Origin: Coriobacteriaceae bacterium AM113-163
GTDB taxonomy: Bacteria; Actinomycetota; Coriobacteriia; Coriobacteriales; Coriobacteriaceae
DNA: 64,000 nucleotides
Assembly: GCA_027673765.1 (NCBI GenBank)
Contig: JAQDWB010000004.1
Span: 62,001-126,000 of the forward strand
Direction of reading: 5' to 3'
Shown: piece by piece, positions 55,670 to 64,000 of the stretch
Layout: every line of letters starts with the position of its first letter
How positions within the stretch are numbered: the first letter of the stretch is position 1
Translations under genes and position numbers: made by a program
Notes under the pieces: generated by a model
Databases searched by the model: none
What the model saw: the letters and a program-made list of their open reading frames with translations, nothing else
Told to the model about the DNA's origin: nothing

Positions 55670-56044
55670 CTACTCGGCGACGGGAGCCTCGGCAACAGCC
55701 TCGGCCTCTGCCTTGACAGCCTTCTTGGCGCGGGACGTAGCCTGGACCTTCACGATCTTCAGCTTGGTGAGCTGCTGACGATGACCCTTCAGACGACGAT
55801 AGCGCTTACGCTTGTGGAACTTGAAGACCAGCTGCTTCTCGCCCTTGAACTGCTCAACGATCTGAGCGGTAACCTTGGCCTTGGCCAGCTTGTCGGGATC
55901 GGTGACGATCTTCTTACCATCGTTGAGGAAGATGACCGGCAGGGTGACCTTGTCGCCCTCATTGCCCTCGATCTTCTCGACGGTGATGACATCGTCGGTG
56001 GCGACCTTGTACTGCTTGCCGCCCGTGTTAACGATTGCGTACAT
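55670..56044 (-). CDS. rplU: 50S ribosomal protein L21
   Basis: 124 residues; MYAIVNTGGKQYKVATDDVI and FKFHKRKRYRRLKGHRQQLT are typical, followed by an Ala/Glu/Lys-rich tail. Start at 56044 after AAGGG. First of rplU-rpmA. Confidence 0.97.
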   Translation of the reverse strand: MYAIVNTGGKQYKVATDDVITVEKIEGNEGDKVTLPVIFLNDGKKIVTDPDKLAKAKVTAQIVEQFKGEKQLVFKFHKRKRYRRLKGHRQQLTKLKIVKVQATSRAKKAVKAEAEAVAEAPVAE

Positions 56045-56086
56045 GTTTACTTGCCCTTCATGCATCAGTTAGTGCAACAGCCGAAT

Positions 56087-56095
56087 ATAGTAGCA
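56087..56095 (-). promoter_or_regulatory. rplU promoter, extended -10
   Basis: TGC-TACTAT on the minus strand, about 45 nt upstream of the rplU start. Confidence 0.45.
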
Positions 56096-56111
56096 GGCGA
56101 TAATACCCCCG

Positions 56112-56924
56112 TCAACGAGTATGTGGAGCAAATCCACAAGTTCGCACAGGTATGGGGCTGACGAGTCGGCCCTCGTCGTCCTCGCATGCTTGATTCTGAC
56201 GCTCGACATCGTAGGAGCAGATGGTCACGAGGTCTTGCATACCGGTGGAAACAATAGGTGCATCCACGCCCGGGGTCAAGCCCTGCAACAAAACATCAGC
56301 AGCGGAAAGCAAAATTTCCGGACGCATGGAGCCCTCGTTGTCGGCATGGGTGTCGAGCATGAGCACCAAATGATCCGGGCGCTCCCCCGCCGTGAGCTCA
56401 TAGCCCACGAGCGTGTGATCCAAATCCAAGCGCTTGCTCTTTTTTCCGCGCGCGTAGTCGATGCCATGGTCCGCGCGCAGCGTGTCGATCGCACGACGCA
56501 CCTCGTCGGGGCTTACGGGCGCCTCGGGATCCAAGTGCAGGTCGATGCGATACGACAGGCGCGTGAGCTGCGCCGTCAACGCCGGCGTGCGCACGTCGAT
56601 GTACGCCGCCTCGATGGGCGCCAGATCGGCCGGAGACGCCGCAGCCAGGCGCCCAAACGCCTCGTCGAGCGCCACGAACTCGGTCATAAACAGGTCATAC
56701 CACTCGCAGGTCGACGACGTACCAACCGGTAGCGCCGAAGAGAAGCCCACGCGCATGTGCGGAGAGAAGCCCTGCGTGACGGCATAGGGAAGTCCCGCAC
56801 GGCGCACGATGCGCTCAATGGTATGGATTACTTCGAGATGGCCCAGGTACTTAAGGCGGTCGCGCTTGCCATAGCGAACACGAAGCCTAAAGAGCGAGGG
56901 GTTGTCGGTCAGGCGCTCACTCAT
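56112..56924 (-). CDS. Radical-SAM-linked protein (TIGR03936/DUF2344 type)
   Basis: 270 residues. RLRVRYGKRDRLKYLGHLEV and LPYAVTQGFSPHMRVGFSSALPVG (in part) match the family usually fused to or next to a B12-type radical SAM protein, and commonly beside rng and rplU. It overlaps the preceding radical SAM gene by 4 bp (ATGA). Biochemical function is unknown. No rng gene lies between it and rplU here. Confidence 0.85.
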   Translation of the reverse strand: MSERLTDNPSLFRLRVRYGKRDRLKYLGHLEVIHTIERIVRRAGLPYAVTQGFSPHMRVGFSSALPVGTSSTCEWYDLFMTEFVALDEAFGRLAAASPADLAPIEAAYIDVRTPALTAQLTRLSYRIDLHLDPEAPVSPDEVRRAIDTLRADHGIDYARGKKSKRLDLDHTLVGYELTAGERPDHLVLMLDTHADNEGSMRPEILLSAADVLLQGLTPGVDAPIVSTGMQDLVTICSYDVERQNQACEDDEGRLVSPIPVRTCGFAPHTR

Positions 56925-58798
56925 GCGCGATCACCCATCAATACATTCTTGGCGTGGAGCGTGGGGCAGATCCCGCAGCCGGTGCACGACGTGCGGGTGC
57001 AGTCGGGAGTCGTGACGCCCTCGAGCGAGCGACGGTACTCGCGCTCGAGGAAGCCGCGCGTGCAGCCGGGACTCACGTGTTCCCACGGCAGGCGCCAGTC
57101 CAACTCGTAGGGCAGGTGCACGAGCTCATTGAGGTCGATGCCGTTTTTGGCAGCAGCTTCCTTCCAGTTATCGAGCGAGAAATGCTCTACCCAGGCGTCA
57201 AAGCGAGAGCCCGAGCGCCAAGCATCGATGATGACGGGCGTCATGTCACGACCGGCGCGGGACAGCGCGGCCTCGATGAGCGAGGTCTCGGCATCGTGGT
57301 AATGCACGCGGACGGCACGGTTGCGAACGCTCGTGATAAGCAGCTTCTGGCGACGCTTGACGTCGTCGTAGTCGAGCTGCGGGCACCACTGGAACGGCGT
57401 GGCAGCCTTGGGGATAAAGACCGAAACCGAGATGGATACCGAAATCGAGCCGCGACGAGCCTTGGGCACCACGGAACGACCGAGCTCCAGCACGTGATCG
57501 GCCAGATTGGCAATGGCTACGATGTCCTCGTCGCGCTCACCGGGAAGGCCCATCATAAAGTAGAGCTTCATGCGGTTCCAGCCGGCCTCGAAGGCCGCCT
57601 TGGCCGCACGGTCCAGGTCCTCCTCGGTCACGTTCTTGTTAATGATGTCACGCATGCGCTGACTGCCGGCCTCGGGCGCGAACGTCAGGCCGCCCTTCTT
57701 TTCGCCGGCGACCGACTCGGCCATATCCACGCCAAACGAATCCAGGCGCTGCGACGGAATAGATACGCGAATACCCGTATCCTCCAGGCGACGGTTGAGC
57801 CTGCCGAGTACGTCGCGAATGCAGGAGTGGTCAGTCGTGGAGAGCGAGGTCAGCGACACCTCGTCATAGCCGGTCTTTTCCAGACCCTGAATCACCGACG
57901 AGACGATCTGGTCGGCCGAGCGCTCGCGCACTGGGCGATACGTCATGCCGGCCTGGCAAAAACGACAGCCGCGGGCGCAGCCGCGCAGGATCTCGATAGA
58001 CAGGCGGTCGTGGACCAGCTGCGCATAGGGTACGCACGACTGCGACAGCGGATTCGTGGCGCCGAAATCCTCGACGACGCGCTTGTAGACCACGGTCGGC
58101 GCATCCTTGCCTTCACGCGGCACGGTGTAGCCATGCGGCGAACAGGGCTCGTCGTGACGAACCTCATAGAGCGACGGCACGTAGTTGCCGGCAATGGATG
58201 CAAGCTGCTCAACAATCTGTGCGCGCGGGACTCCTTCGTCGCGCAGGCGACGATGCAGCTGGCAGGTCTCGAGCAGCGACTCCTCGCCCTCGCCGATGAG
58301 GATGGCATCGAAGAAGGCCGCGTACGGCTCGGGGTTGTACACCGAGGGGCCGCCGGCGATGATAATGGGGTCGTCCTCGGTACGGTCGGCCGCTAACAGC
58401 GGAATGCCAGCGAGGTCGAGTGCCTCGAGGAAGTTCGTCACCGCCATCTCGTGCGGCACATGCAGGCCGACGATATCAAACGAAGCGACCGGCGCTGCGC
58501 CCTCGAGCGACAGCAGCGGAATGCCCGCCTCGCGCATGGCGTCACCCATATCGGGCCACGGCACATAGCCGCGCTCGCAGGAGATGCCCTCGGCCTGGTT
58601 AAGGATGTTGTAGAGGATGGCGATGCCCTGGTTAGGCAGACCGACCTCGTACACATCCGGGTAGATCAGGCAGCAACGGTAGTCGGCATCGGCCTTGGAA
58701 AGCGTGCCCCACTCGTGATCGATATAGCGGCTCGGTTTCTCGACCTTGGCGAGCAGCGGCTCAATTAAATGAAAACAGTCTTGGTATGCAACGCGCAA
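56921..58798 (-). CDS. B12-binding-domain-like radical SAM protein (TIGR03960 type)
   Basis: 625 residues. An N-terminal B12-binding-like domain (CLIYPDVYEVGLPNQGIAILY; VASFDIVGLHVPHEM) precedes the radical SAM core with cluster motif EILRGCARGCRFCQAG. The C-terminus has a cysteine cluster CTRTSCTGCGICPTLHA that could hold a second Fe-S centre. TTG start at 58798 after AGGGG. Partner of the next gene; substrate unknown. Confidence 0.88.
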   Translation of the reverse strand: MRVAYQDCFHLIEPLLAKVEKPSRYIDHEWGTLSKADADYRCCLIYPDVYEVGLPNQGIAILYNILNQAEGISCERGYVPWPDMGDAMREAGIPLLSLEGAAPVASFDIVGLHVPHEMAVTNFLEALDLAGIPLLAADRTEDDPIIIAGGPSVYNPEPYAAFFDAILIGEGEESLLETCQLHRRLRDEGVPRAQIVEQLASIAGNYVPSLYEVRHDEPCSPHGYTVPREGKDAPTVVYKRVVEDFGATNPLSQSCVPYAQLVHDRLSIEILRGCARGCRFCQAGMTYRPVRERSADQIVSSVIQGLEKTGYDEVSLTSLSTTDHSCIRDVLGRLNRRLEDTGIRVSIPSQRLDSFGVDMAESVAGEKKGGLTFAPEAGSQRMRDIINKNVTEEDLDRAAKAAFEAGWNRMKLYFMMGLPGERDEDIVAIANLADHVLELGRSVVPKARRGSISVSISVSVFIPKAATPFQWCPQLDYDDVKRRQKLLITSVRNRAVRVHYHDAETSLIEAALSRAGRDMTPVIIDAWRSGSRFDAWVEHFSLDNWKEAAAKNGIDLNELVHLPYELDWRLPWEHVSPGCTRGFLEREYRRSLEGVTTPDCTRTSCTGCGICPTLHAKNVLMGDRA

Positions 58799-58808
58799 CG
58801 GAAAACCC

Positions 58809-59738
58809 CTAAGCTGCGAGATCGGATGCGTCCTGGTAGGACGCGATAGGACGGGTAGCGCCCGCGACGGTGGTCACCAGATCGCGAACACGGGAGAACG
58901 TGGAAGTGACCACCTCGTTGGCACGGCTGTAGTCGACATCGCGCTCGTAGAGCGAAACGAGCGCACGGCCCATGCCGTAGGTGCCCGCGGCAGCAGTGAG
59001 CGCCTTGACGGCAAACCCAATATGCGGCGTCTGTTTGACGAGCGCGCGGGTGACCGCGCGGATCACAAGACCGCCGGCAAGCACGCCCGCGACCTCGTAG
59101 CCGCGCTCAGGCTTAATGCCGCGTCCAAAGACGGCAGCAAGCTCAAAGAGCATGCCCACCTGCGCCAGCGCCATAACGGGATAATCGGCGCCAGGCAAAA
59201 ACACCAGCGCACCGGTCGCCATATTGGTGAGCGCGCACGAGGTGATGATACGATTGGCGGCCGCGATGCGCATGAAGGCAAAGTTCGCAGCAAAAGCCGT
59301 TTCCTTGTCGGTGCGATCGAGAATCCAGCGGGCAAGCGTCTCGAGCAGATACGTCTTATCGGTTGCCGCTACCACGCCGAGCATGGGCGTGGACTCCTCG
59401 ATAAACGGCACCTCAACAGCAGACTCGGCAAGCACGCACACGGGCGCGCCGGCGATCACGAGCTCCTGCACGGCACTCTCCAAGCGGTCGGAACCACACG
59501 AGAGCACCAGCACCACATCGGTATCGGTCTTTGGAGCAATTCGCTCCTCCCCCAGACGCTCGACGCGCACAATACCCGAGGTCGTCTGCGGCACAAAGGC
59601 GTCACGCACCGTCTCGGCCAGAAAGCGCGAGGCGGACGAATCCAGATAGACCGAGACGCGCACCGGCGTATCGGAATCCTTCTTAACGGACGCGCCCATC
59701 TTAAAAGCGCGGGTCAGCTTATCTACGGGAATTTTCAT
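58809..59738 (-). CDS. DUF697-like membrane protein, function unknown
   Basis: 309 residues. The first ~150 residues form an alpha/beta region (VRVSVYLDSSA; DVVLVLSCGSDRLESAVQEL in part) with no P-loop. The C-terminal half resembles DUF697: TNMATGALVFLPGADYPVMA, AQVGMLFELAAVFG, and a glycine-rich hydrophobic segment (GYEVAGVLAGGLVIRAV). Strong RBS GGAGGGG. It follows rodA by 18 bp, so it is probably co-expressed with the elongation machinery. Confidence 0.75.
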   Translation of the reverse strand: MKIPVDKLTRAFKMGASVKKDSDTPVRVSVYLDSSASRFLAETVRDAFVPQTTSGIVRVERLGEERIAPKTDTDVVLVLSCGSDRLESAVQELVIAGAPVCVLAESAVEVPFIEESTPMLGVVAATDKTYLLETLARWILDRTDKETAFAANFAFMRIAAANRIITSCALTNMATGALVFLPGADYPVMALAQVGMLFELAAVFGRGIKPERGYEVAGVLAGGLVIRAVTRALVKQTPHIGFAVKALTAAAGTYGMGRALVSLYERDVDYSRANEVVTSTFSRVRDLVTTVAGATRPIASYQDASDLAA

Positions 59739-59756
59739 AGCAAACCCCTCCAGCGG

Positions 59757-60983
59757 TTACGCGGCGCCCGAACGATGCCGCCATATGGATTGTACGATAC
59801 CCACCGTCAGCAGCTGAATCATCATCGAAGACGAACCAAAGCTAATAAACGGTAGCGGAATACCGGTAATCGGCATCATGCCGATGCACATGCCGATGTT
59901 TTCGAAGGTCTGGAACGCCCACATGCCAACGATGCCAACACACGAAAGACGCAAAAACAGGGACTCACACTTAAAGGCGACGCGAATCGTCGAAAAGATA
60001 AGCAGCACGTAGAGGCACAGGAGCAAAAAGGAGCCGCAGAAGCCAAAGGTCTCGGACAAAAAGGCGAAGACGAAGTCGGTATGGAACTCGGGTAGGAAGC
60101 CGCCGGCCGACTGCGTCGCATGCCCCAGGCCCTTACCAAAGAAACCGCCCGAGCCGACCGCGATCAACGACTGCTGCAGATTGTACGCATCGTCCGAATC
60201 GGCATTATCGGGGTCGATAAAGACCGTCAGGCGGTTCATCTGATACTGCTTGATGAGCACATCGTGGCCGAGCAACGAATCAAAGACCGAATCGAGCGCC
60301 AGGACGAGGGCCACCAGGCCCACGAGCAGGGCCAGGGTCGACAGCACCCATTCGCGACGTGCACCGCTCATGCAGATGACGATGGCGCCAGAAACCAGTA
60401 CGACCAGGCCCGATCCCAGGTCGCCCATGGCAACGACGGCCAAAAACGGAATGGACAGCATGCCGCAGAGCTTGACGTAGTCGCGAACGGTATCGATGCG
60501 CCCGTTATACTGCGAGCCAAGCGTAGCAATAAAGAAGATGGTGATGAGCTTGGCAAGCTCAACCGGCTGGAATGTCAAGCCGATACCGGGAATCTTGATC
60601 CAGCCCGTCATGCCCAAACCGCCCGTATAGGACAGACCTGGAATCTTAGGCGAGAGGATCACGATCAGGTCGATGACGAGCAACGCCGTCGAGAAATTGG
60701 AAATACCGCGCAGATCGGTACGCCAGACCAGCACCGCCAGCACCGCACCGATGCCAATTCCCAGCAGATGGCGTGAGAACGAGGCATCGGCCTTAAACTG
60801 CGAAGCCGACCAGATAATGATGGCACCGTAGGCGACAAGCGCCACAGTAGCCACGAGCACACCGATATGCACCTTTTGGCGAAACGTGCCGCGCGACGCC
60901 GAAAGTTGCTTGTTGACGCGGTCCAGGCTGCTGCGAGAGCCGGTCTTGGTTGAACGGAACAGATCCGCCGGAGAAAAATCCAT
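59757..60983 (-). CDS. rodA: RodA-type SEDS glycosyltransferase
   Basis: Polymerises glycan strands for cell elongation with PBP2. 408 residues, ~10 membrane helices; conserved LTFQPVELAKLITIFF, VAMGDLGSGLVVL and the C-terminal TGIPLPFISFGSSSMM. A soluble ~40-residue N-terminus precedes helix 1. AGGAGG before the ATG. Directly after mrdA, which supports RodA rather than FtsW. Confidence 0.94.
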   Translation of the reverse strand: MDFSPADLFRSTKTGSRSSLDRVNKQLSASRGTFRQKVHIGVLVATVALVAYGAIIIWSASQFKADASFSRHLLGIGIGAVLAVLVWRTDLRGISNFSTALLVIDLIVILSPKIPGLSYTGGLGMTGWIKIPGIGLTFQPVELAKLITIFFIATLGSQYNGRIDTVRDYVKLCGMLSIPFLAVVAMGDLGSGLVVLVSGAIVICMSGARREWVLSTLALLVGLVALVLALDSVFDSLLGHDVLIKQYQMNRLTVFIDPDNADSDDAYNLQQSLIAVGSGGFFGKGLGHATQSAGGFLPEFHTDFVFAFLSETFGFCGSFLLLCLYVLLIFSTIRVAFKCESLFLRLSCVGIVGMWAFQTFENIGMCIGMMPITGIPLPFISFGSSSMMIQLLTVGIVQSIWRHRSGAA

Positions 60984-60992
60984 CGCAACCTC

Positions 60993-63062
60993 CTATCGAA
61001 CCGAAGAATCGCCCGAGGCCGAAGAGGTATCGGGCTCGTCATAAATCACGCCGAGCACGTCGCGCACGACATGCATCGCGGTATCCGAGCCACCGCCGCC
61101 CTGCTCCAGGACAGTAGCGATAACATACTTGGGATCATCGGCCGGTGCATAGGCGCAGAACCACGCGTATTCGTCCTCGCCGCTTTTCTCGCCCGTGCCC
61201 GACTTGCCGTATACCTGCGGCGTCAGGGTGCCAAAGTGAGCCGCCAGGGACGTCGATGCCGTGTAAATCACGTCGTGCATGCCGTTGCGGACAAGAGCCA
61301 AATCCGAATCGCTGTTGATCTTGGCCTCTAGGCGCTTCTTCTTGCCCTTTCCGTTGTACTTATAGGCATCGCCGTCGCCATCGCGCGACACGGCAGACAA
61401 AAACACGTGAGGCACGTACTGTTTGCCGCCGTTGGCAAGACCCATATAGGCGCACGCCATCTGCAGGGGCGTCACCAGGATGTCGCCCTGGCCGATGGCA
61501 ATATTGGTCATATCGCCGGCATTCCACTTGCGGTCCTCGGCAGAGGCGTCGGTGAAGTACGACTCTTTCCACTCGGCATCGGGAATACGGCCCGCGCCCT
61601 CACTCGGCAGATCGATACCGCAGGTCTTGCCTAGGCCCCAGCGACGAAAGACCTCCTGCAGCCCCTCGGAATGTTGCTCGTCATAAAAGAACGCCTTGCC
61701 CATGTCGTAGAAGACGGGGTCGCACGAGTTGGCGATACCCGACTGCAGCGTCATGGTGCCGTGGCCAGACGTCAACCAGCAGCGCTTGCCCCAAGCCTTG
61801 CCCAGGCCAGTCCAATAGCCCGTGCAGTTGGTTGTCTGCGTTGAAGTGTAGGTTCCAAACTCAAGACCGGCCAGTGCCGAGAGCGGCTTGATGGTCGAGG
61901 CCGACATGTACTGTCCGCTAATGGCGCGGTTGAGCAGCGGGTGCGAACCCTTGTCATCATTGAGCTCGGTCCACACGTCATTTGAGACGCCGCCGATAAA
62001 GACGGACGGATCGAACTTGGGCTCGCTCGCCATGCCCAGGATCTCGCCATTGTTGGGATCGAGACACACCACGGCGCCGTTGCCGGCATTGCTGTAGCCA
62101 GTGGTCTTGGCAAGCTCGATAGCGCTCGCCAGCGCCGTCTCACAGGCCTGTTGGATCTTAAGGTCGAGCGTAAGCTTAATGTCGGAGCCGGCCTTCGCGG
62201 GCACGGCGCCGGCCTGACCGGTCACATTGCCCGAGGCATCGACCTTGACGGTCTGCTCGCCACGAATGCCCTGCAGCAGGTTTTCGTAGTAGCTCTCAAC
62301 GCCCGCCTGGCCCACGATATCGCCCGACTGGTACGTAATCTTGCCAGCAGAAGCATCATCATCGCCAGAGGTTTTCTTATTCTGAGCCTCGAGCTGCTCG
62401 GAGGTAATGGTGCCGGTATAGCCCAAGATATGGCATGCCGTCTCGCCATATGGATACTGGCGCTCGGTACGCTCGGCAATCTTGACGCCCGGGAACTCGC
62501 CGGCGTGCTCCTGAATATAGGCGACCGTGGAACGACGGACGTCCGTCGCGATGGTATGCAGGCTCTGAGCGCCCTCTGTATTGTCCTGAATATTGCGAAG
62601 GACCGCCACGTAAGGCATTCCAAGCAAGTTGGCAAGATGGCGAACCAGAACCTCATCCTCCGCAAGGTCGCGGTAGGCCACGACAGCAAGTGAGGGACGG
62701 TTCTGGACAAGCGCCACGCCATTGCGGTCGAGGATGCGACCGCGCACAGCGGGTGTGGTAACGGTGCGAGTCTGATTACTATTAGCCTGCTTCTCGTAAT
62801 AGTCCGACGAGACCATCTGCATGCCCCACAGCTTGACGGCAAGCGCCGCAAACATCGCGCCCACACCCGTGGTGAGGATGGAAAAGCGGCCCTTAAAGGC
62901 GGTCGCCGCGGTATTGCCCTCGCCCTCGGTGGCGCGCGGGGCCGTTCCATGCTGCGTATCGTAGGTAAATCGGGAATCGCCACGACGCATGATGACCAGC
63001 GCGACCACGATGGCCACGACCAACACGATACCGGCGATAATAACCGTCAACTGGGAAGACAT
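60993..63062 (-). CDS. mrdA: Penicillin-binding protein 2 (class B transpeptidase)
   Basis: 689 residues. N-terminal hydrophobic segment (LTVIIAGIVLVVAIVVALVI), a second near residue 65, a dimerisation region (RGRILDRNGVALVQNRP), and the transpeptidase domain with SxxK in MSASTIKPLSAL, SxN-type SCD in IANSCDPVFYD (Asp for Asn) and KSGTGEKSG. The cell-elongation partner of RodA. RBS GGGGAGG. Confidence 0.93.
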   Translation of the reverse strand: MSSQLTVIIAGIVLVVAIVVALVIMRRGDSRFTYDTQHGTAPRATEGEGNTAATAFKGRFSILTTGVGAMFAALAVKLWGMQMVSSDYYEKQANSNQTRTVTTPAVRGRILDRNGVALVQNRPSLAVVAYRDLAEDEVLVRHLANLLGMPYVAVLRNIQDNTEGAQSLHTIATDVRRSTVAYIQEHAGEFPGVKIAERTERQYPYGETACHILGYTGTITSEQLEAQNKKTSGDDDASAGKITYQSGDIVGQAGVESYYENLLQGIRGEQTVKVDASGNVTGQAGAVPAKAGSDIKLTLDLKIQQACETALASAIELAKTTGYSNAGNGAVVCLDPNNGEILGMASEPKFDPSVFIGGVSNDVWTELNDDKGSHPLLNRAISGQYMSASTIKPLSALAGLEFGTYTSTQTTNCTGYWTGLGKAWGKRCWLTSGHGTMTLQSGIANSCDPVFYDMGKAFFYDEQHSEGLQEVFRRWGLGKTCGIDLPSEGAGRIPDAEWKESYFTDASAEDRKWNAGDMTNIAIGQGDILVTPLQMACAYMGLANGGKQYVPHVFLSAVSRDGDGDAYKYNGKGKKKRLEAKINSDSDLALVRNGMHDVIYTASTSLAAHFGTLTPQVYGKSGTGEKSGEDEYAWFCAYAPADDPKYVIATVLEQGGGGSDTAMHVVRDVLGVIYDEPDTSSASGDSSVR

Positions 63063-63075
63063 CTACGGGCCTCCC

Positions 63076-63642
63076 CTATTTGAGCTTGCGGGTCTTGGGC
63101 TTAAAGCGCATACCCGTCTGGCGCCCGCCACGTGCGGAGAATCCATAGCCGGACTGCGGCACGACGCCGGACATCAAAAACGGAATAGCAACCAGACCCG
63201 TCAGGATCGAAGACGGCAGCGCATGGCCGAAGATCGCCACGACAAAGCTCGTCTCCAAACCCATAAACAGCAAGATGATGCTGTAAATCACATTAATGAC
63301 GAGCGCGAAGGTGCCCACCGTGATGCCGCGCGCACTCGGGGTACCGCCCGTCTGACCAGCGGCGCTGTGCACCAGGGCAAAAGAACCCACGGTCAGCAGG
63401 AGCGACATAACGCCCACCGGCACGGCAGCGGACAGGTCATAGAACAAGCCGCTGCAAAAACCGCACGCGACGGCACGGGTCGGGTCGCCCGAGAACACAC
63501 TCAGGCACACAAGAATAATCATAAAGTTGACGCGACCGCCCGCAATGGAGATCTGCGGTGCGAGGCCTGCCTGCAGCAGCACGCACACGATGGCGGCGAT
63601 TACAAACGTGCGAGAGCTCATCCCCTGCTCGTGTAGATCCAT
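63076..63642 (-). CDS. mreD: Rod-shape protein MreD
   Basis: 188 residues with ~5 membrane helices; the MreD pattern is RVNFMIILVCLSVFSGDP and FCSGLFYDLSAAVPVGVMSL. Start 63642 is chosen for 8-nt spacing from AGGGG; ATG at 63648 is the alternative. Between mreC and mrdA. Confidence 0.88.
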   Translation of the reverse strand: MDLHEQGMSSRTFVIAAIVCVLLQAGLAPQISIAGGRVNFMIILVCLSVFSGDPTRAVACGFCSGLFYDLSAAVPVGVMSLLLTVGSFALVHSAAGQTGGTPSARGITVGTFALVINVIYSIILLFMGLETSFVVAIFGHALPSSILTGLVAIPFLMSGVVPQSGYGFSARGGRQTGMRFKPKTRKLK

Positions 63643-63653
63643 GGACATGCCCC

Positions 63654-64000
63654 CTATTCGCTCGAGCCGGAATCGGTCGTCTCGGACGTGTCGGAACTGT
63701 CATCCGAACTCTCGTCCTTCGTCTTGGTCGCAGCGTCGCGCGACGTTCCCTGCGGCGTGCTGTTTGCCGTGCTCACGTCCTCATCCGAGGCCGACTGTTC
63801 GTCGGTCAGCGAGGTAATGACCAGCACTTCCTCGTTGTTCTCGGCCGTGGTCTGAGCGCGCACCACAATGGTGTAGTACACGTCGTTTGCAGATTTCTCA
63901 ACCGACGAGACGGTGCCGAGCGGTAGGCCCTTGGGGAACACGCCACCGATGCCCGAGGTCACGATGATGTCGCCGACTTTAACGTCGGAGTCGACGCTCA
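63654..64000 (-). CDS. mreC: Rod-shape protein MreC, C-terminal part (runs off the window)
   Basis: About 115 residues are visible. The beta-domain end reads VGDIIVTSGIGGVFPKGLPLG, diagnostic of MreC, then VVRAQTTAENNEEVLVIT. A ~50-residue Ser/Asp/Thr-rich acidic tail ends the protein. The N-terminal membrane helix and coiled coil are outside the window. Followed by mreD. Confidence 0.88.
   Translation of the reverse strand, partial: SVDSDVKVGDIIVTSGIGGVFPKGLPLGTVSSVEKSANDVYYTIVVRAQTTAENNEEVLVITSLTDEQSASDEDVSTANSTPQGTSRDAATKTKDESSDDSSDTSETTDSGSSE

Overview
The window looks like the chromosome of a Coriobacteriia actinobacterium, most likely Collinsella or a close relative. This is inferred from protein character (an actinobacterial mihF-type IHF, a four-cysteine L28, L27 without a cleaved N-terminal extension), a GC-rich sequence with C/G-ending codons, frequent GTG/TTG starts, and fermentative metabolism (AdhE, pyruvate phosphate dikinase with its regulator). 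No database search was possible. Almost every gene lies on the minus strand, so transcription mostly runs from high to low coordinates. Only rpmB, adhE with its kinase-like neighbour, and dinB are on the plus strand. No tRNA, rRNA, CRISPR array or prophage was seen.

Region by region: 1-5.5 kb holds lepA-dus-hemW followed by two tandem J-domain genes; the complete one has membrane helices in place of the normal DnaJ C-terminus. 5.5-12.7 kb holds rpsT, holA, the DNA-uptake pair comEA-comEC, and mihF-gmk-rpoZ-thiI. 12.8-18.6 kb is a pyrimidine operon, pyrR-pyrB-pyrC-pyrK-pyrD-pyrF, behind a leader with an intrinsic terminator. 18.4-23.8 kb has rpmB, a 1.06-kb REP/RAYT-type transposase unit bounded by inverted 49-nt repeats, adhE and an APH-fold kinase. 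23.8-35 kb has the isoprenoid/envelope/translation run rpsB-tsf, then pyrH-frr-uppS-cdsA-dxr-rseP-ispG-proS. 34-41 kb has xerC, trmFO, the competence-linked yraN-comM-dprA, rnhB and rplS. 41-50.5 kb has ppdK with its regulator, glyQS, and rpsP-khpA-rimM-trmD-lepB. 50.7-56 kb has dinB, then rplU-rpmA and obgE-nadD-yqeK-rsfS. 56-64 kb has two linked radical-SAM-family genes and the cell-elongation cluster mreC-mreD-mrdA-rodA with an extra DUF697-like membrane protein.

The most notable finding is an identical 20-bp element (two ACCAAA repeats 11 bp apart) that occurs about 75 bp upstream of comEA-comEC and about 71 bp upstream of yraN-comM-dprA. These are the two transformation-related operons in the window, about 29 kb apart. 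This suggests a dedicated competence regulator binding a tandem operator. Other points of interest are the inverted REP pair around the RAYT gene, a xerC frame whose only well-placed start is ATA, a winged-helix-like insertion in RseP, a minus-strand RNA hairpin after pyrF, phased GGTAAA repeats around the ppdK promoter, and a recurring TGC-TATNAT extended -10 promoter.
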